Shown here one piece after another: positions 51,746-61,505 of a stretch of DNA of 64,000 nt (positions within the stretch are counted from its first letter, which is position 1; every line of letters begins with the position of its first letter). Location: contig NZ_CP074149.1 of assembly GCF_019968765.1 (NCBI RefSeq), positions 2,790,001-2,854,000 on the forward strand, given 5' to 3'. The DNA is from Enterobacter sp. JBIWA008. GTDB taxonomy: Bacteria; Pseudomonadota; Gammaproteobacteria; Enterobacterales; Enterobacteriaceae. The position numbers and the translations under genes were made by a program. The notes beneath the pieces are model-generated. The model was not told the DNA's origin, made no database searches, and saw only the letters and a list, made by a program, of their open reading frames with translations.

Positions 51746-52702
51746 ATGACCGTACAGTCCCCCGATCTGATCAGCGAACTTTTACGCGGCATGCGCCTGT
51801 CAGGCGTGAAGTACCGGCGGATTGAAGCCAGCGCGCCGTTTGGCGTCGCGTTTCATCAGGCGCCCGGCCGGGCACAGTTTCATTTTGTGAGCCACGGTAG
51901 CGCCCTGCTGCGCATGGAAAGCGGCGCAACGTTCGAACTGAGCGGTGGCGACGCCCTCTTTATTCCCGGCGGGAATTCCCATGCCCTGCTCTCTGACGAG
52001 CGGGCAACCATTACGCCCATCAATGCCTTTCCCAGCGAGCCCATCTGCAGCTCGGTGTGTGCCATCACCTGCGAGCCCTGTCCGGAGAGCGAGAACACCC
52101 TCATCTTTAGCGGGTGCATGGATTTTGAGCTGGGCGGAATGCAGCCGCTTATCAAGGCGATGCCGGAAGTGATGATGGTCAGCCGGCTGATGTCCACCTG
52201 GCCGGAAATTCATCCGCTGCTGGCGGCGATGGAGCGGGAATCCGCGGCGCGTCAGGCCGGGTACGCCGGGATCCTTGCGCGACTGGCCGACGTGGTGGCG
52301 GCATTAATCGTGCGCGGCTGGGTTGAAGGCGGCTGCGGTAAAGCCACCGGCTGGGTGCAGGTTCTGCGCGACCCGCGCCTGAGCCGGGCCATTTACGCCA
52401 TGCACCAGCAGCCAGGCCTGAACTGGAGCGTCGCGGATCTGGCAAAAGAAGCGGGCACCTCCCGCTCCGTGTTCGCCGAACGGTTTCTGGCCGCGACGGG
52501 AACTACCCCGGCAAAATATCTCAGCGAGCTGAGGATGCGGCTGGCCATCCAGTACATTCGCCACGAAAATCAGCCGATTGAAACCGTCGCGCTGCGGCTG
52601 GGATACGGCTCTCTGGCGGCATTTAGCCGGGCATTTAAGCGCATTATTGGGCATGCGCCTGGCACGCTGCGGGAAGCCAGCCAGACGCCGGAAGAGGTCT
52701 GA
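51746..52702 (+). CDS. AraC family regulator with cupin ligand domain
   Basis: The product has 318 residues. The N-terminal cupin domain (about 10-185; ALLRMESGATFELSGGDALFIPGGNSHAL) contains one CxxCxxC-like cluster region (ICSSVCAITCEPCPE). The C-terminal AraC DNA-binding domain (about 210-310) has WSVADLAKEAGTSRSVFAERF and ALRLGYGSLAAFSRAFKRIIGHAPGT. Divergent placement suggests that it regulates the NepI-like exporter. The Cys cluster near 98-113 could bind metal or react with an electrophile, which is an inference. Confidence 0.93.
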   Translation: MTVQSPDLISELLRGMRLSGVKYRRIEASAPFGVAFHQAPGRAQFHFVSHGSALLRMESGATFELSGGDALFIPGGNSHALLSDERATITPINAFPSEPICSSVCAITCEPCPESENTLIFSGCMDFELGGMQPLIKAMPEVMMVSRLMSTWPEIHPLLAAMERESAARQAGYAGILARLADVVAALIVRGWVEGGCGKATGWVQVLRDPRLSRAIYAMHQQPGLNWSVADLAKEAGTSRSVFAERFLAATGTTPAKYLSELRMRLAIQYIRHENQPIETVALRLGYGSLAAFSRAFKRIIGHAPGTLREASQTPEEV

Positions 52703-52801
52703 AAGACCGGCAATTATTAACGCGAAGCGGGCAATATTCGTCTAAGGTTTTCAGGTGATTGACAACAGCGGCCACGCTGTTTAGTGAAGACAGGAGACGA
52801 A

Positions 52802-54490
52802 ATGATGATAAGACCTCGTACACTACGCCCCGCGTTCTTGCCCCTTGCGTTAGGAGGCGCGCTGCTCGGCGTAACGACATTGAGTTATGCCGACGATAGC
52901 CCCGCAGCCCAGACAACCTCACCCGATATTTTGCTGGGCCCTCTGTTTAACGATGTGCAAAGCGCCAGACTGTTTCCCGATCAGAAAACCTTTGCTGATG
53001 CCGTCCCCAAAAGCGACCCGCTGATGATTCTGGCGGATTATCGTATGCAGCACACGCAGTCCAGCTTTGACTTACGCCACTTTGTCGAGATGAACTTTAC
53101 GCTCCCTGCGGAAGGTGAAAAATATGTTCCGCCTGCTGGACAAAGTTTACGTGAGCACATTGACGATCTCTGGCCCGTACTGACGCGCACCACCGATAAA
53201 GCCAGCAACAAATGGGATTCCCTGCTGCCGTTACCGAAACCTTACGTTGTGCCCGGCGGACGTTTCCGCGAGGTCTACTACTGGGACAGCTATTTCACCA
53301 TGCTGGGCCTGGCAGAGAGCGGTCACTGGGACAAAATCAGCGACATGGTGGATAACTTTGCGTATGAGATTGACACCTTCGGCCACATTCCCAACGGCAA
53401 CCGCAGCTATTACCTGAGCCGCTCCCAGCCGCCGTTTTTCTCAATGATGGTTGAACTGCTGGCGACCCACGACAGCGATGCGCTGAAGAAGTATCGTCCG
53501 CAGATGGAGAAAGAGTATGCCTACTGGATGGACGGCGTCGACGCCCTTCAGCCGGGGCAGGCCAACAAGCGCGTGGTAAAACTGGATGACGGCGCTATCC
53601 TCAACCGCTACTGGGACGACCGCGATACCCCGCGCCCGGAGTCCTGGCTTGACGATGTGAATACCGCCAAAAGTAACCCTAACCGACCTGCGACCGAGAT
53701 CTACCGCGATTTGCGTTCCGCTGCGGCCTCGGGCTGGGACTTTAGCTCCCGCTGGATGGACGACCCGCAAAAGCTCGGCACCATCCGGACCACCAGCATT
53801 GTCCCCGTGGACCTGAACGCCCTGATGTTCAGGATGGAAAAACTGCTGGCGCGGGCAAGCCAGGAGAGTGGCGACGCCGCCAGCGCGAGTAAATACGAGG
53901 CGCTGGCTACGGCGCGTCAGAAAGCCATCGAGAGCCACCTGTGGAATGATAAAGAGGGCTGGTACGCCGATTACGATCTCAAAAGCAAGAAGGTCCGCAA
54001 TCAGCTTACGGCGGCAGCCCTGTTCCCGCTTTACGTGAAGGCGGCGGCGCAGGATCGGGCCGATAAAGTCGCCGCGGCAACCTCATCGCGCCTGTTGAAG
54101 CCGGGCGGTATTGCGACCACCACCGTCAATAGCGGCCAGCAGTGGGATGCGCCAAACGGCTGGGCCCCGCTGCAATGGGTGGCTGCGGAAGGGCTGCAGA
54201 ATTACGGGCAGGAGAAGGTCTCGATGGACGTGACCTGGCGCTTCCTGAAGAACGTTCAGCATACTTACGACCGCGAAAAGAAACTGGTCGAGAAATATGA
54301 CGTGTCGACAACCGGGACGGGCGGCGGCGGCGGCGAGTATCCGCTGCAGGACGGCTTCGGCTGGAGCAACGGCGTGACGCTGAAGATGCTGGATCGGGTC
54401 TGCCCGAAAGCAAAACCGTGCGACAACGTGCCGGAGAATCAGCCTGCGGCGAATGATGAGGCTGCGCCGGTGAAAGCTGCGGCGCAGTAA
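52802..54490 (+). CDS. treA: periplasmic trehalase TreA
   Basis: The product has 563 residues from ATG at 52802; ATG at 52805 has slightly better spacing to the AGGAG site and is an equal alternative. The signal peptide is cleaved near YA-DD (about residue 30). Both trehalase family signatures are present: [15 protein letters not shown] at about 151 and [13 protein letters not shown] at about 446, plus [14 protein letters not shown] near the C-terminus. The enzyme hydrolyses trehalose to glucose in the periplasm at high osmolarity. The C-terminal 30 residues are low-complexity and Ala/Pro-rich. It stands alone between other units. Confidence 0.97.
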   Translation: MMIRPRTLRPAFLPLALGGALLGVTTLSYADDSPAAQTTSPDILLGPLFNDVQSARLFPDQKTFADAVPKSDPLMILADYRMQHTQSSFDLRHFVEMNFTLPAEGEKYVPPAGQSLREHIDDLWPVLTRTTDKASNKWDSLLPLPKPYVVPGGRFREVYYWDSYFTMLGLAESGHWDKISDMVDNFAYEIDTFGHIPNGNRSYYLSRSQPPFFSMMVELLATHDSDALKKYRPQMEKEYAYWMDGVDALQPGQANKRVVKLDDGAILNRYWDDRDTPRPESWLDDVNTAKSNPNRPATEIYRDLRSAAASGWDFSSRWMDDPQKLGTIRTTSIVPVDLNALMFRMEKLLARASQESGDAASASKYEALATARQKAIESHLWNDKEGWYADYDLKSKKVRNQLTAAALFPLYVKAAAQDRADKVAAATSSRLLKPGGIATTTVNSGQQWDAPNGWAPLQWVAAEGLQNYGQEKVSMDVTWRFLKNVQHTYDREKKLVEKYDVSTTGTGGGGGEYPLQDGFGWSNGVTLKMLDRVCPKAKPCDNVPENQPAANDEAAPVKAAAQ

Positions 54491-54497
54491 GGGTATT

Positions 54498-54530
54498 GCC
54501 GGGTGGCGGCTCCGCCTTACCCGGCCTACA
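54498..54530. repeat. REP element between treA and the TonB receptor gene
   Basis: A typical REP palindrome (GCCGGGTGGCGG, TCCGCC, TACCCGGCCTAC) lies 7 bp after treA. It is a likely mRNA end element between the convergent genes. Confidence 0.8.
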
Positions 54531-54552
54531 TTTTGAACTCACAGGGAATTAC

Positions 54553-56655
54553 TTAGAAACTATAACTCGCCCCTAGCTGATACGTCATGTCACGCCCAAT
54601 CCAGCAGTTGGTCGCATCGTAGCAGGTCAGCGTCTCTTTATTGGTGATGTTCTGCGCGCTGGCTTTAAGCGTTAGCCCTGCCAGCGAGGGCAGGATTTCG
54701 CCCATCCGGTACGAGGCCGCCAGATCGTACTGCGTAGTGCCTCCCAGTTTACCCGCATCGTTTGCCGGAGAGATTTCCATCGGCCCGGTGTAGCGTGCAC
54801 CCGCTCCCAGCATCAGTCCTTTCAGCGGCGTGTTATCAAAGGTGTAATCCCCCCAGAGGTTGAAGGCATTTTCCGGGACCTGCGTTGGACGTTTACCTTT
54901 GTACTTGTCATCTTCCCGGTTGATCGCGTGGGTGTACGCATAGTTGGCAATCAGCGTCAGGCTGTCCGTCGGACGGCTGATAGCTGACAGCTCTGCCCCT
55001 TTGGATTCCACTTCCCCGGTCTGACGATAGTTCAGGAAGCCCGGATCGGAGGTGACGACATTTTTCTGACGGATGTTAAACACCGAGGCGGTAAAGGTGG
55101 TGGCGTAGTCGGCCAGCAGATATTTCACCCCGCCTTCCACCTGCCTGCTGGTGGTCGGCTTGACGTCTTTCGCCACGAGCGTGCCCTGCGGCGACACCGG
55201 CGCAAAACCTTCGGAATAGCTGATAAATGGTGAAATCCCGTTATCGAAGGCGTAAAGCGCGCCCAGGCGTTTGGTGACGCGGTCCTGCGACACCCAGGCT
55301 TTATCACCGTTTTGCAGGTAGTTGGTGGTGACGGAGCGGTAATCGTCGTAGCGCAGGCTGCCCAGCAGGTTGAGGCCGCCAAACTCTACCTGATCCTGTA
55401 AGTAATAGCCGTTCTGCTGGTAGCTGAGGCGGTTTTTCTGGGCGGTATACAGTCCCAGCGCGCTTTCCTGAATCTGCGAATAGTCAGGATGCTGCATATC
55501 GATACCCGGCGTGGCCGACGCGTAGCGATAGTGGAAGTGGGAGTTCAGCTTCTGATAGTCAAACCCGGCCAGCAGGTGGTGTTTCCACTCGCCCAGCGCA
55601 ACGGTTTTGGTCACCTGGTTGTCGATGTTGAAGCTCTTAAGGTCTTCATCGGTGGTGTAAGCAAAGCGGTTGAGCTGATACACCTCGCTTCCCGTCCCTG
55701 TCGCGTAGACGCTGCGCTGGTGGGTATCGACGTCGAAATAGCGCGCCTTCTGGTTAAAGCCCCAGCCGCTGTCAAATTCATGTTCAAAGCTGTAGCCCAG
55801 CATCCACTGACGCTGCTTAAACCCGCTCCATTCGTCTCCTGCGTAATCGCGCTTGCCCGCATATTTAGAGCGCAGGTAGGCGAGCGGCAGCGGGTTAGAC
55901 GGCGTGAGGCTCGGGGTGTTTTGCGCCAGCGCGTCCAGGGTGAGGCGGGTTTTGTTGTCGGGCTGCCAGGTGACGGACGGAGCAACCAGGTAGTTTTCAT
56001 ACCGGGTGGTGTGCGGCTGATCGTCGTTTTCCGTGGCTTTGCCCAGCAAACGGTAGTTCCAGTCGCTGTCGGCAATCTGCCCGGTTGAATCGAGATAGCC
56101 CTCTTTCAGATTACGGTTTCCGGTGTTAATGCCGATTTCGGTTCGGGCTTCCCGCTGCGGTTTTTTACTTTGAATATTCACCAGCCCGCCCGGCGAACCG
56201 CCGCCGTAAAGAACCGATGACGGGCCTTTCAGGATATCAACGCTGTCAATTAGCAGCGGATCGATACGCGCTTTGGTATTGCCGGTGACGTTGTAGGGCA
56301 GCTGCAGCCCGTTGTAGAACTCCTGATCGACGGTAAAGCCACGAATTTTATATTCGCTCATGTAGGAGGTATTCCCCCGCACCTCGGTTGAAACGCCCGG
56401 GGCATAGCGCAGGATTTCATTCACCGAATTCGCGTGACGCTTTTCAATTTCCGGCGCAGAGAGGGTCGTGATGACCTGCGGCGTTTTACCTTCGGCAACG
56501 GCCGATTTTGTGGCGCTGTTCGTCCAGGCCGGCAGCGCGCTGCCCTGCTCTGAGCCCGTGACGACGATGGTGGATTCTTCGGCGAAAGCCGGGACCTGCA
56601 ATGCCAGCGTAACGGCACCTGCCAGGGCGCAAAGCGTAAAACGTGAGCTATTCAT
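54553..56655 (-). CDS. TonB-dependent siderophore receptor (FhuA/FoxA type)
   Basis: The product has 700 residues with a signal peptide (MNSSRFTLCALAGAVTLALQVPAFA). It has a TonB-box-like ESTIVVTG segment, a plug domain (about 55-165; IKGPSSVLYGGGSPGGLVN-like, here LKGPSSVLYGGG) and a 22-strand barrel ending in YQLGASYSF with terminal Phe. The C-terminal CYDATNCW pair resembles hydroxamate siderophore receptors. It imports a ferric siderophore across the outer membrane using TonB energy. A Fur-box-like sequence lies upstream. The exact ligand is not predictable. No siderophore synthesis or ABC genes are adjacent. Confidence 0.95.
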   Translation of the reverse strand: MNSSRFTLCALAGAVTLALQVPAFAEESTIVVTGSEQGSALPAWTNSATKSAVAEGKTPQVITTLSAPEIEKRHANSVNEILRYAPGVSTEVRGNTSYMSEYKIRGFTVDQEFYNGLQLPYNVTGNTKARIDPLLIDSVDILKGPSSVLYGGGSPGGLVNIQSKKPQREARTEIGINTGNRNLKEGYLDSTGQIADSDWNYRLLGKATENDDQPHTTRYENYLVAPSVTWQPDNKTRLTLDALAQNTPSLTPSNPLPLAYLRSKYAGKRDYAGDEWSGFKQRQWMLGYSFEHEFDSGWGFNQKARYFDVDTHQRSVYATGTGSEVYQLNRFAYTTDEDLKSFNIDNQVTKTVALGEWKHHLLAGFDYQKLNSHFHYRYASATPGIDMQHPDYSQIQESALGLYTAQKNRLSYQQNGYYLQDQVEFGGLNLLGSLRYDDYRSVTTNYLQNGDKAWVSQDRVTKRLGALYAFDNGISPFISYSEGFAPVSPQGTLVAKDVKPTTSRQVEGGVKYLLADYATTFTASVFNIRQKNVVTSDPGFLNYRQTGEVESKGAELSAISRPTDSLTLIANYAYTHAINREDDKYKGKRPTQVPENAFNLWGDYTFDNTPLKGLMLGAGARYTGPMEISPANDAGKLGGTTQYDLAASYRMGEILPSLAGLTLKASAQNITNKETLTCYDATNCWIGRDMTYQLGASYSF

Positions 56656-56688
56656 AATGTCGTCTTGTTGTTATATGCAATACGGAAC

Positions 56689-56707
56689 GACAATTATTAT
56701 CATTTAG
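56689..56707 (-). promoter_or_regulatory. candidate Fur box upstream of the siderophore receptor
   Basis: The 19-mer GACAATTATTATCATTTAG agrees with the Fur consensus at 13 of 19 positions by my count, 34 bp before the receptor ATG. Iron-dependent repression is therefore expected. Confidence 0.65.
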
Positions 56708-56767
56708 ATTAACAAATCAATACTCAGGCAAAAAAACGGCCCTCCGCAGAGAGCCGCTTATGAAGTT

Positions 56768-57022
56768 TTATGCTCGTCGCAGTAACCTGAAAATGCCCAG
56801 CACCACAATGGCACCCACGACAGCGACCAGAAAACTGTGCAGGTCGAAACCACTTATGCTGCCTCCAAAGCCAAACATCGTCGCCAGCCAGCCGCCCACA
56901 ACCGCACCAACGACCCCGAGTACACAGGTCAAAATAAATCCGCCGCCATCGTTTCCCGGCATGATCAGTTTGGCGATAGCGCCAGCAATAAGACCAAAGA
57001 TAATCCAGGCGATGATACCCAT
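56768..57022 (-). CDS. ymgE: small membrane protein of the GlsB/YeaQ/YmgE family
   Basis: The product has 84 residues with three hydrophobic helices and glycine-rich loops: MGIIAWIIFGLIAGAIAKLI, GGGFILTCVLGVVGAVVGGWLAT and LVAVVGAIVVLGIFRLLRR. It is nearly the same as E. coli YmgE (transglycosylase-associated protein family). It is located in the inner membrane; its function is unclear and it is often linked to general stress. It sits next to ycgR as in related enterobacteria. Confidence 0.94.
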   Translation of the reverse strand: MGIIAWIIFGLIAGAIAKLIMPGNDGGGFILTCVLGVVGAVVGGWLATMFGFGGSISGFDLHSFLVAVVGAIVVLGIFRLLRRA

Positions 57023-57163
57023 AGCGATGCCCTCTTGCAGGTTTAACGCTTGCGCAGAAAACCTTCTGCACAGCTAACGTAAGTATAGGTCATTGCCGGA
57101 AAACCATTTTCATCTCACCGACTTATCTTTACTTAAACAGCCAAAAAAACTCACCGGTTTGTA

Positions 57164-57190
57164 TTAAGTTTCATTGCAGAGTGCCGATAA
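57164..57190 (+). promoter_or_regulatory. sigma-28 (FliA) flagellar class 3 promoter of ycgR
   Basis: TTAAGTTT (57164-57171), an 11-bp spacer and GCCGATAA (57183-57190) match the FliA consensus TAAAGTTT-N11-GCCGATAA closely. It lies about 40 bp before the ycgR start codon. Confidence 0.9.
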
Positions 57191-57229
57191 CGCTAAGACA
57201 GTCTGTCATCAATCAAGGAGCCATCCGGC

Positions 57230-57961
57230 GTGAGTCATTACAGTGAGCAGTTCCTCAAGCAAAATCCGCTGGCTGTATTAGGGGTATTACGCGACCTGCA
57301 AAAAGGTGAAGTGCCGCTACGCATCAGCTGGTCGAATAATCAGTTCATCAGCAAGATCCTTGACGCCTCGCAGGATCGGCTGGTAATTGATTTAGGCAGT
57401 CAGGAATATGAAAACCGCGCGGCGCTGAAAGCAGAAAATGTCGCGGTGATGGCCGAAACGCAGGGTGCCAAAGTGGAGTTTGTCCTCTCGCGGCTGGAAC
57501 TTAGCGAATACCAGGGACTGCCTGCTTTTGTTACCCCGCTTCCCACCAATCTCTGGTTTGTTCAGCGTCGTGAATATTTCCGCATCAGCGCCCCGCTCCA
57601 TCCCGCCTATTTTTGTAAGGCCAAAATGCCGGACAAAAAAGAGATTCGCTTCCGACTCTTCGATCTGTCGCTGGGCGGCATGGGTGCACTGATGGATGCG
57701 CCGAAACCCGACGGACTGGTAGAAGGCATGAGGTTTACGCAAATTGAGCTGGATATGGGGGGCTGGGGTCGCTTTTATTTCGATGCACAGCTGATTGCCA
57801 TCAGCGACCGTACCGTCGTGGACAGCAAAAATGAAACCATCACCACGCCGCGTCTGAGCTTTCGTTTCCTGAACGTCGGACCAGGCGCAGAGCGCGAGCT
57901 TCAGCGCATCATCTATTCGCTGGAGCGTGAGGCGCGGGAACGCGCAAATAAAGTCCTGTGA
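57230..57961 (+). CDS. ycgR: c-di-GMP flagellar brake protein YcgR
   Basis: The product has 243 residues beginning with GTG at 57230; the N-terminus MSHYSEQFLKQNPLAVLGVLRDL equals that of E. coli YcgR, which supports this start. The YcgR_N domain (about 1-105) is followed by PilZ (about 112-235). c-di-GMP-binding motifs are RREYFR (R114, R118) and DLSLGG (D145, S147, G149). When bound to c-di-GMP it slows the flagellar motor. It is preceded by a strong sigma-28 promoter, which puts it in the flagellar regulon. Confidence 0.97.
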   Translation: MSHYSEQFLKQNPLAVLGVLRDLQKGEVPLRISWSNNQFISKILDASQDRLVIDLGSQEYENRAALKAENVAVMAETQGAKVEFVLSRLELSEYQGLPAFVTPLPTNLWFVQRREYFRISAPLHPAYFCKAKMPDKKEIRFRLFDLSLGGMGALMDAPKPDGLVEGMRFTQIELDMGGWGRFYFDAQLIAISDRTVVDSKNETITTPRLSFRFLNVGPGAERELQRIIYSLEREARERANKVL

Positions 57962-57998
57962 AGAAATCGGGCAGCGTGACCGCCGCCCGTCTGCGGCA

Positions 57999-58610
57999 TT
58001 ACATGGCATCCATCGCTTTCTGTACTTTCCAGATATAACGAGGCGCCTGTGGTGCCGGGTGATTTTTCGCCACGTGTTCAAAGAATTCGTCTTTGTCCAT
58101 GTCGTTAATCTCTTCTATCGCCTCTTTGCGGTCAGAGGAGAAGGTTCTGAGCAACGCGCCGGCACCGTTAACGTAAGATACCACCAGCGCGTACTGCATC
58201 ACCTCCGGATCCTTAATCCCCTTCAGTACGCCGTGTTCCATGATGCTCAGATAGGCCGTGCCCATTGAAATGTTGCGCTCCGGATTCTTCAGCTCGCTGG
58301 TCGACGGCTGTCCGCTCCAGCCCATATAGCGGTAAACCTCTCTCCCCGCCGTTGACGCTTTAAGCTGCATCAGCCCCACCGCGTTGGACTTGCTGACAAG
58401 CGTGGGATTCCCGCCGGACTCCACCGCAATGATCGCCGTGATGAGACGCGGACTGACGCCCCAGGCCTTCCCGGCTTGCTCACTGATCGGCATCCACTGC
58501 ATGGCCCGTTTCACCGGCACTTCCGGGTTCCAGGGCGGGTTTTGATAATCATGTTTTGAACTACAGCCAGCGAGCAACACAATCAAAAAAGCAAACCATC
58601 TCAATTTCAC
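57999..58610 (-). CDS. mltE: membrane-bound endo-type lytic transglycosylase EmtA (MltE)
   Basis: The product has 203 residues. It is a lipoprotein with lipobox LLAGC (Cys16), followed by an SLT domain. Catalytic Glu64 is in AVESGGNP, with NAVGLMQLK and [14 protein letters not shown] typical of MltE. The enzyme cleaves glycan strands internally from the outer membrane. It is convergent with ycgR and divergent from ldcA, the same order as in E. coli. Confidence 0.96.
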   Translation of the reverse strand: MKLRWFAFLIVLLAGCSSKHDYQNPPWNPEVPVKRAMQWMPISEQAGKAWGVSPRLITAIIAVESGGNPTLVSKSNAVGLMQLKASTAGREVYRYMGWSGQPSTSELKNPERNISMGTAYLSIMEHGVLKGIKDPEVMQYALVVSYVNGAGALLRTFSSDRKEAIEEINDMDKDEFFEHVAKNHPAPQAPRYIWKVQKAMDAM

Positions 58611-58717
58611 GTCATCTATCCTTATAGCCGGTCATCGCGGTGCGCCACCTCTTGAAGCAGGCGGCGTATAAGCGGCATGATATAGACAATTAGTTTCTCA
58701 TTCAGCAAGGAATTGCC

Positions 58718-59632
58718 ATGTCTCAGTTTCATCTCATCGCGCCGTCGGGCTACTGCATTAACCAGGACGCGGCGCAGCGGGGCGTTCAGCGTTTGCTGGA
58801 ATCTGGCCATCAGGTAGAAAATCAGACGATTATACCCCGCCGCCAGCAGCGTTTTGCCGGTACCGAAGCGCAGAGGCTGAATGATATCAATAGCCTGGTG
58901 AACCTGACGGGCGAAAACCGGATTGTGCTTGCGGTACGTGGCGGGTATGGTGCGAGCCGGCTGCTGGAGAGTATTGACTGGCAGGGGCTGGCACTGCGCC
59001 AGCAGCAGGACCCTCTGTTGATTTGCGGCCACAGCGATTTCACCGTCATCCAGCTCGGGCTGCTGGCCCTGCATAACGTTATCACCTTCAGCGGTCCGAT
59101 GCTGGCCGGTAACTTCGGCGCACCGGAGCTGGATGCGTTTACCGAGGAACATTTCTGGCGCGCGCTGCGTAATCCCAGCTACAGCGTGGAGTGGCAAGGC
59201 AATGGACCGCACTGGGAGTGTGAAGGCCAGCTCTGGGGCGGGAACCTGGCAATGCTGGTCTCGCTCATCGGCACGCCGTGGATGCCGCACATCGAGGACG
59301 GCATTCTGGTGCTGGAAGATATCAACGAACATCCGTTCCGCGTCGAGCGCATGCTCTTGCAGCTTTATCATGCCGGTATTCTTGAGCGCCAGTCCGCGAT
59401 TGTGCTGGGCAGCTTCAGCGGTTCTGCCCCGAATGACTATGACGCGGGTTACTCCCTTGAGACCATGGTCGACTTCGTTCGCTCGCGGCTGGATATTCCG
59501 GTCATCACCGGTCTGGATTTCGGCCATGAGCAGCAAACCGTGACCCTGGCGCTGGGGGCGCACGCCACCCTGATCCACAATGATTCCGCCAGCCGGCTGA
59601 CCATCAGCGGTCATCCTGTCATAAAGGCATAA
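58718..59632 (+). CDS. ldcA: LD-carboxypeptidase LdcA
   Basis: The product has 304 residues, cytoplasmic. The nucleophile Ser106 is in GHSDFTVIQLG; Glu and His lie in VLEDINEHPFR and the C-terminal GLDFGHEQQT region. It removes the terminal D-alanine from recycled tetrapeptide muropeptides. Length and location match E. coli ldcA. The spacing to mltE (107 bp) contains divergent promoters. Confidence 0.96.
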   Translation: MSQFHLIAPSGYCINQDAAQRGVQRLLESGHQVENQTIIPRRQQRFAGTEAQRLNDINSLVNLTGENRIVLAVRGGYGASRLLESIDWQGLALRQQQDPLLICGHSDFTVIQLGLLALHNVITFSGPMLAGNFGAPELDAFTEEHFWRALRNPSYSVEWQGNGPHWECEGQLWGGNLAMLVSLIGTPWMPHIEDGILVLEDINEHPFRVERMLLQLYHAGILERQSAIVLGSFSGSAPNDYDAGYSLETMVDFVRSRLDIPVITGLDFGHEQQTVTLALGAHATLIHNDSASRLTISGHPVIKA

Positions 59633-59729
59633 AAAAGCCGTTATACCCCCTTAATAAAACGCTGTTGCCGTTGTTAATATGTTAGGGTTTTAGTAACAGC
59701 GTTAACATTGAGGTGGGAGTAAGAGAACA

Positions 59730-61463
59730 TTGGATGCCGCAGCGATAATCAGCCTTTTCATTTTGGGTTCCGTCCTTGTAACCAGCAGTATTTTATTAAG
59801 TTCATTTTCATCGCGTCTCGGCATACCTATTCTTGTTATTTTCCTCGCCATCGGCATGCTGGCCGGCATTGATGGCATTGGCGGTATCCCTTTCGATAAC
59901 TACCCTTTCGCCTACATGGTGAGTAACCTCGCGCTGGCGGTGATCCTGCTGGACGGCGGTATGCGCACCCAGGCGAGCTCCTTCCGCGTGGCCTTAGGCC
60001 CCGCGCTGTCGCTCGCCACGGTTGGCGTGTTAATTACCTCCGGCCTCACCGGAATGATGGCCGCGTGGCTTTTCCATCTCAATATCATGGAAGGTTTGCT
60101 GATTGGCGCTATCGTGGGCTCAACCGATGCGGCAGCGGTGTTTTCCCTGCTCGGCGGAAAAGGGCTTAACGAACGTGTCGGCTCCACGCTTGAGATTGAA
60201 TCCGGCAGTAACGATCCGATGGCGGTGTTTCTTACCATCACGCTGATTGAGATGATCCAGCAGCACGAGACGGGCCTGAACTGGATGTTTGCGTGGCATA
60301 TCCTGCAGCAGTTCGGACTGGGGATTGTTATCGGCCTGGCGGGGGGATACCTGCTACAGCAGACGATCAACCGCATCTCGCTGCCCGCGGGGCTTTACCC
60401 CCTGCTGGCGCTGAGCGGCGGCATTCTCATTTTTGCCGTTACCACCGCGCTGGACGGCAGCGGTATTCTCGCCGTTTACCTCTGCGGGTTCCTGATGGGC
60501 AACCGTCCTATTCGCAACCGACATGCCATTTTGCAGAACTTCGACGGTCTGGCCTGGCTGGCGCAGATCGGCATGTTCCTGGTGCTGGGTCTTCTGGTCA
60601 CGCCATCGGACCTGCTGCCAATCGCGGCTCCGGCGCTGCTGCTGTCCGCGTGGATGATCTTCTTCGCCCGTCCGCTGTCGGTATTTGCAGGCTTGCTGCC
60701 GTTTCGCGGCTTCAACCTGCGCGAGCGGGTGTTCATCAGCTGGGTGGGCCTGCGCGGCGCGGTGCCGATTATCCTTGCCGTTTTCCCGATGATGGCCGGT
60801 CTGGATAACGCCCGGCTGTTCTTTAACGTGGCGTTCTTCGTGGTGCTGATTTCCCTGCTGTTCCAGGGAACCTCGCTCGGGTGGGCGGCGAAAAAAGCCA
60901 AAGTGGTGGTGCCTCCCGTGGGCTGGCCGGTTTCCCGCGTGGGGCTCGACATCCATCCAGAAAACCCGTGGGAACAGTTCGTCTATCAGCTGAGCGCCGA
61001 CAAATGGTGCGTGGGGGCTTCACTGCGCGATTTGCACATGCCGGCCGAAACGCGCATTGCCGCCCTGTTCCGTGACAATGTTCTGCTGCACCCTACCGGC
61101 AGCACCCGCCTGCGCGAAGGGGATATTCTCTGCGTGATTGGCCGCGAACGCGACCTGCCCGCGCTGGGCAAGCTGTTCAGCCAGTCGCCTCCGGTAGCGC
61201 TGGACCAGCGCTTCTTCGGCGATTTCATTCTGGAAGCCAGCGCCAGGTTTGCCGATGTGGCACTGATTTACGGCCTGGATGAAGGTGCTGAAGACGGTGA
61301 TAGCCAGCAAACGCTCGGCGAAATTATCCAGCAGCGGCTCGGCGCTGCCCCGGTCGTGGGCGATCAGGTGGAATTTGCCGGGATGATCTGGACCGTTGCC
61401 GAAAAAGAAGATAACGCGGTGCGGAAGGTCGGCCTGAGGCCGATGGAAGAGGAAGTGGAATAG
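59730..61463 (+). CDS. nhaP2: K+/H+ antiporter NhaP2 (CvrA)
   Basis: The product has 577 residues with a TTG start at 59730, preceded by GGTGGGAG; the sequence from [13 protein letters not shown] aligns with the E. coli protein, so TTG is accepted. Twelve to thirteen transmembrane helices of the CPA1 exchanger fold ([46 protein letters not shown]) are followed by a TrkA_C regulatory domain (about 405-485) and a C-terminal cytoplasmic tail. It exports K+ in exchange for H+. A 38-bp palindrome follows the stop. Confidence 0.96.
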   Translation: MDAAAIISLFILGSVLVTSSILLSSFSSRLGIPILVIFLAIGMLAGIDGIGGIPFDNYPFAYMVSNLALAVILLDGGMRTQASSFRVALGPALSLATVGVLITSGLTGMMAAWLFHLNIMEGLLIGAIVGSTDAAAVFSLLGGKGLNERVGSTLEIESGSNDPMAVFLTITLIEMIQQHETGLNWMFAWHILQQFGLGIVIGLAGGYLLQQTINRISLPAGLYPLLALSGGILIFAVTTALDGSGILAVYLCGFLMGNRPIRNRHAILQNFDGLAWLAQIGMFLVLGLLVTPSDLLPIAAPALLLSAWMIFFARPLSVFAGLLPFRGFNLRERVFISWVGLRGAVPIILAVFPMMAGLDNARLFFNVAFFVVLISLLFQGTSLGWAAKKAKVVVPPVGWPVSRVGLDIHPENPWEQFVYQLSADKWCVGASLRDLHMPAETRIAALFRDNVLLHPTGSTRLREGDILCVIGRERDLPALGKLFSQSPPVALDQRFFGDFILEASARFADVALIYGLDEGAEDGDSQQTLGEIIQQRLGAAPVVGDQVEFAGMIWTVAEKEDNAVRKVGLRPMEEEVE

Positions 61464-61464
61464 C

Positions 61465-61502
61465 GTTCTTGTCGGGTGGCGTTAACGCCACCCGACAAGA
61501 AC
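61465..61502. terminator. 38-bp perfect palindrome between nhaP2 and dadX
   Basis: The whole segment is self-complementary: 17-bp arms (GTTCTTGTCGGGTGGCG and its complement) around TTAA. It begins 2 bp after the nhaP2 stop and ends 4 bp before the dadX stop, so it can end transcription from both sides. The core GTCGGGTGGCG resembles REP sequences. Confidence 0.85.
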
Positions 61503-61505
61503 ATG

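Noticed and set aside
52758..52787. TTGACA, 17 bp, TAGTGA as treA promoter
   Set aside because: Transcription would begin a few bases before the ATG and leave out the ribosome site; the spacer is itself a small inverted repeat, so chance or another role is likelier.
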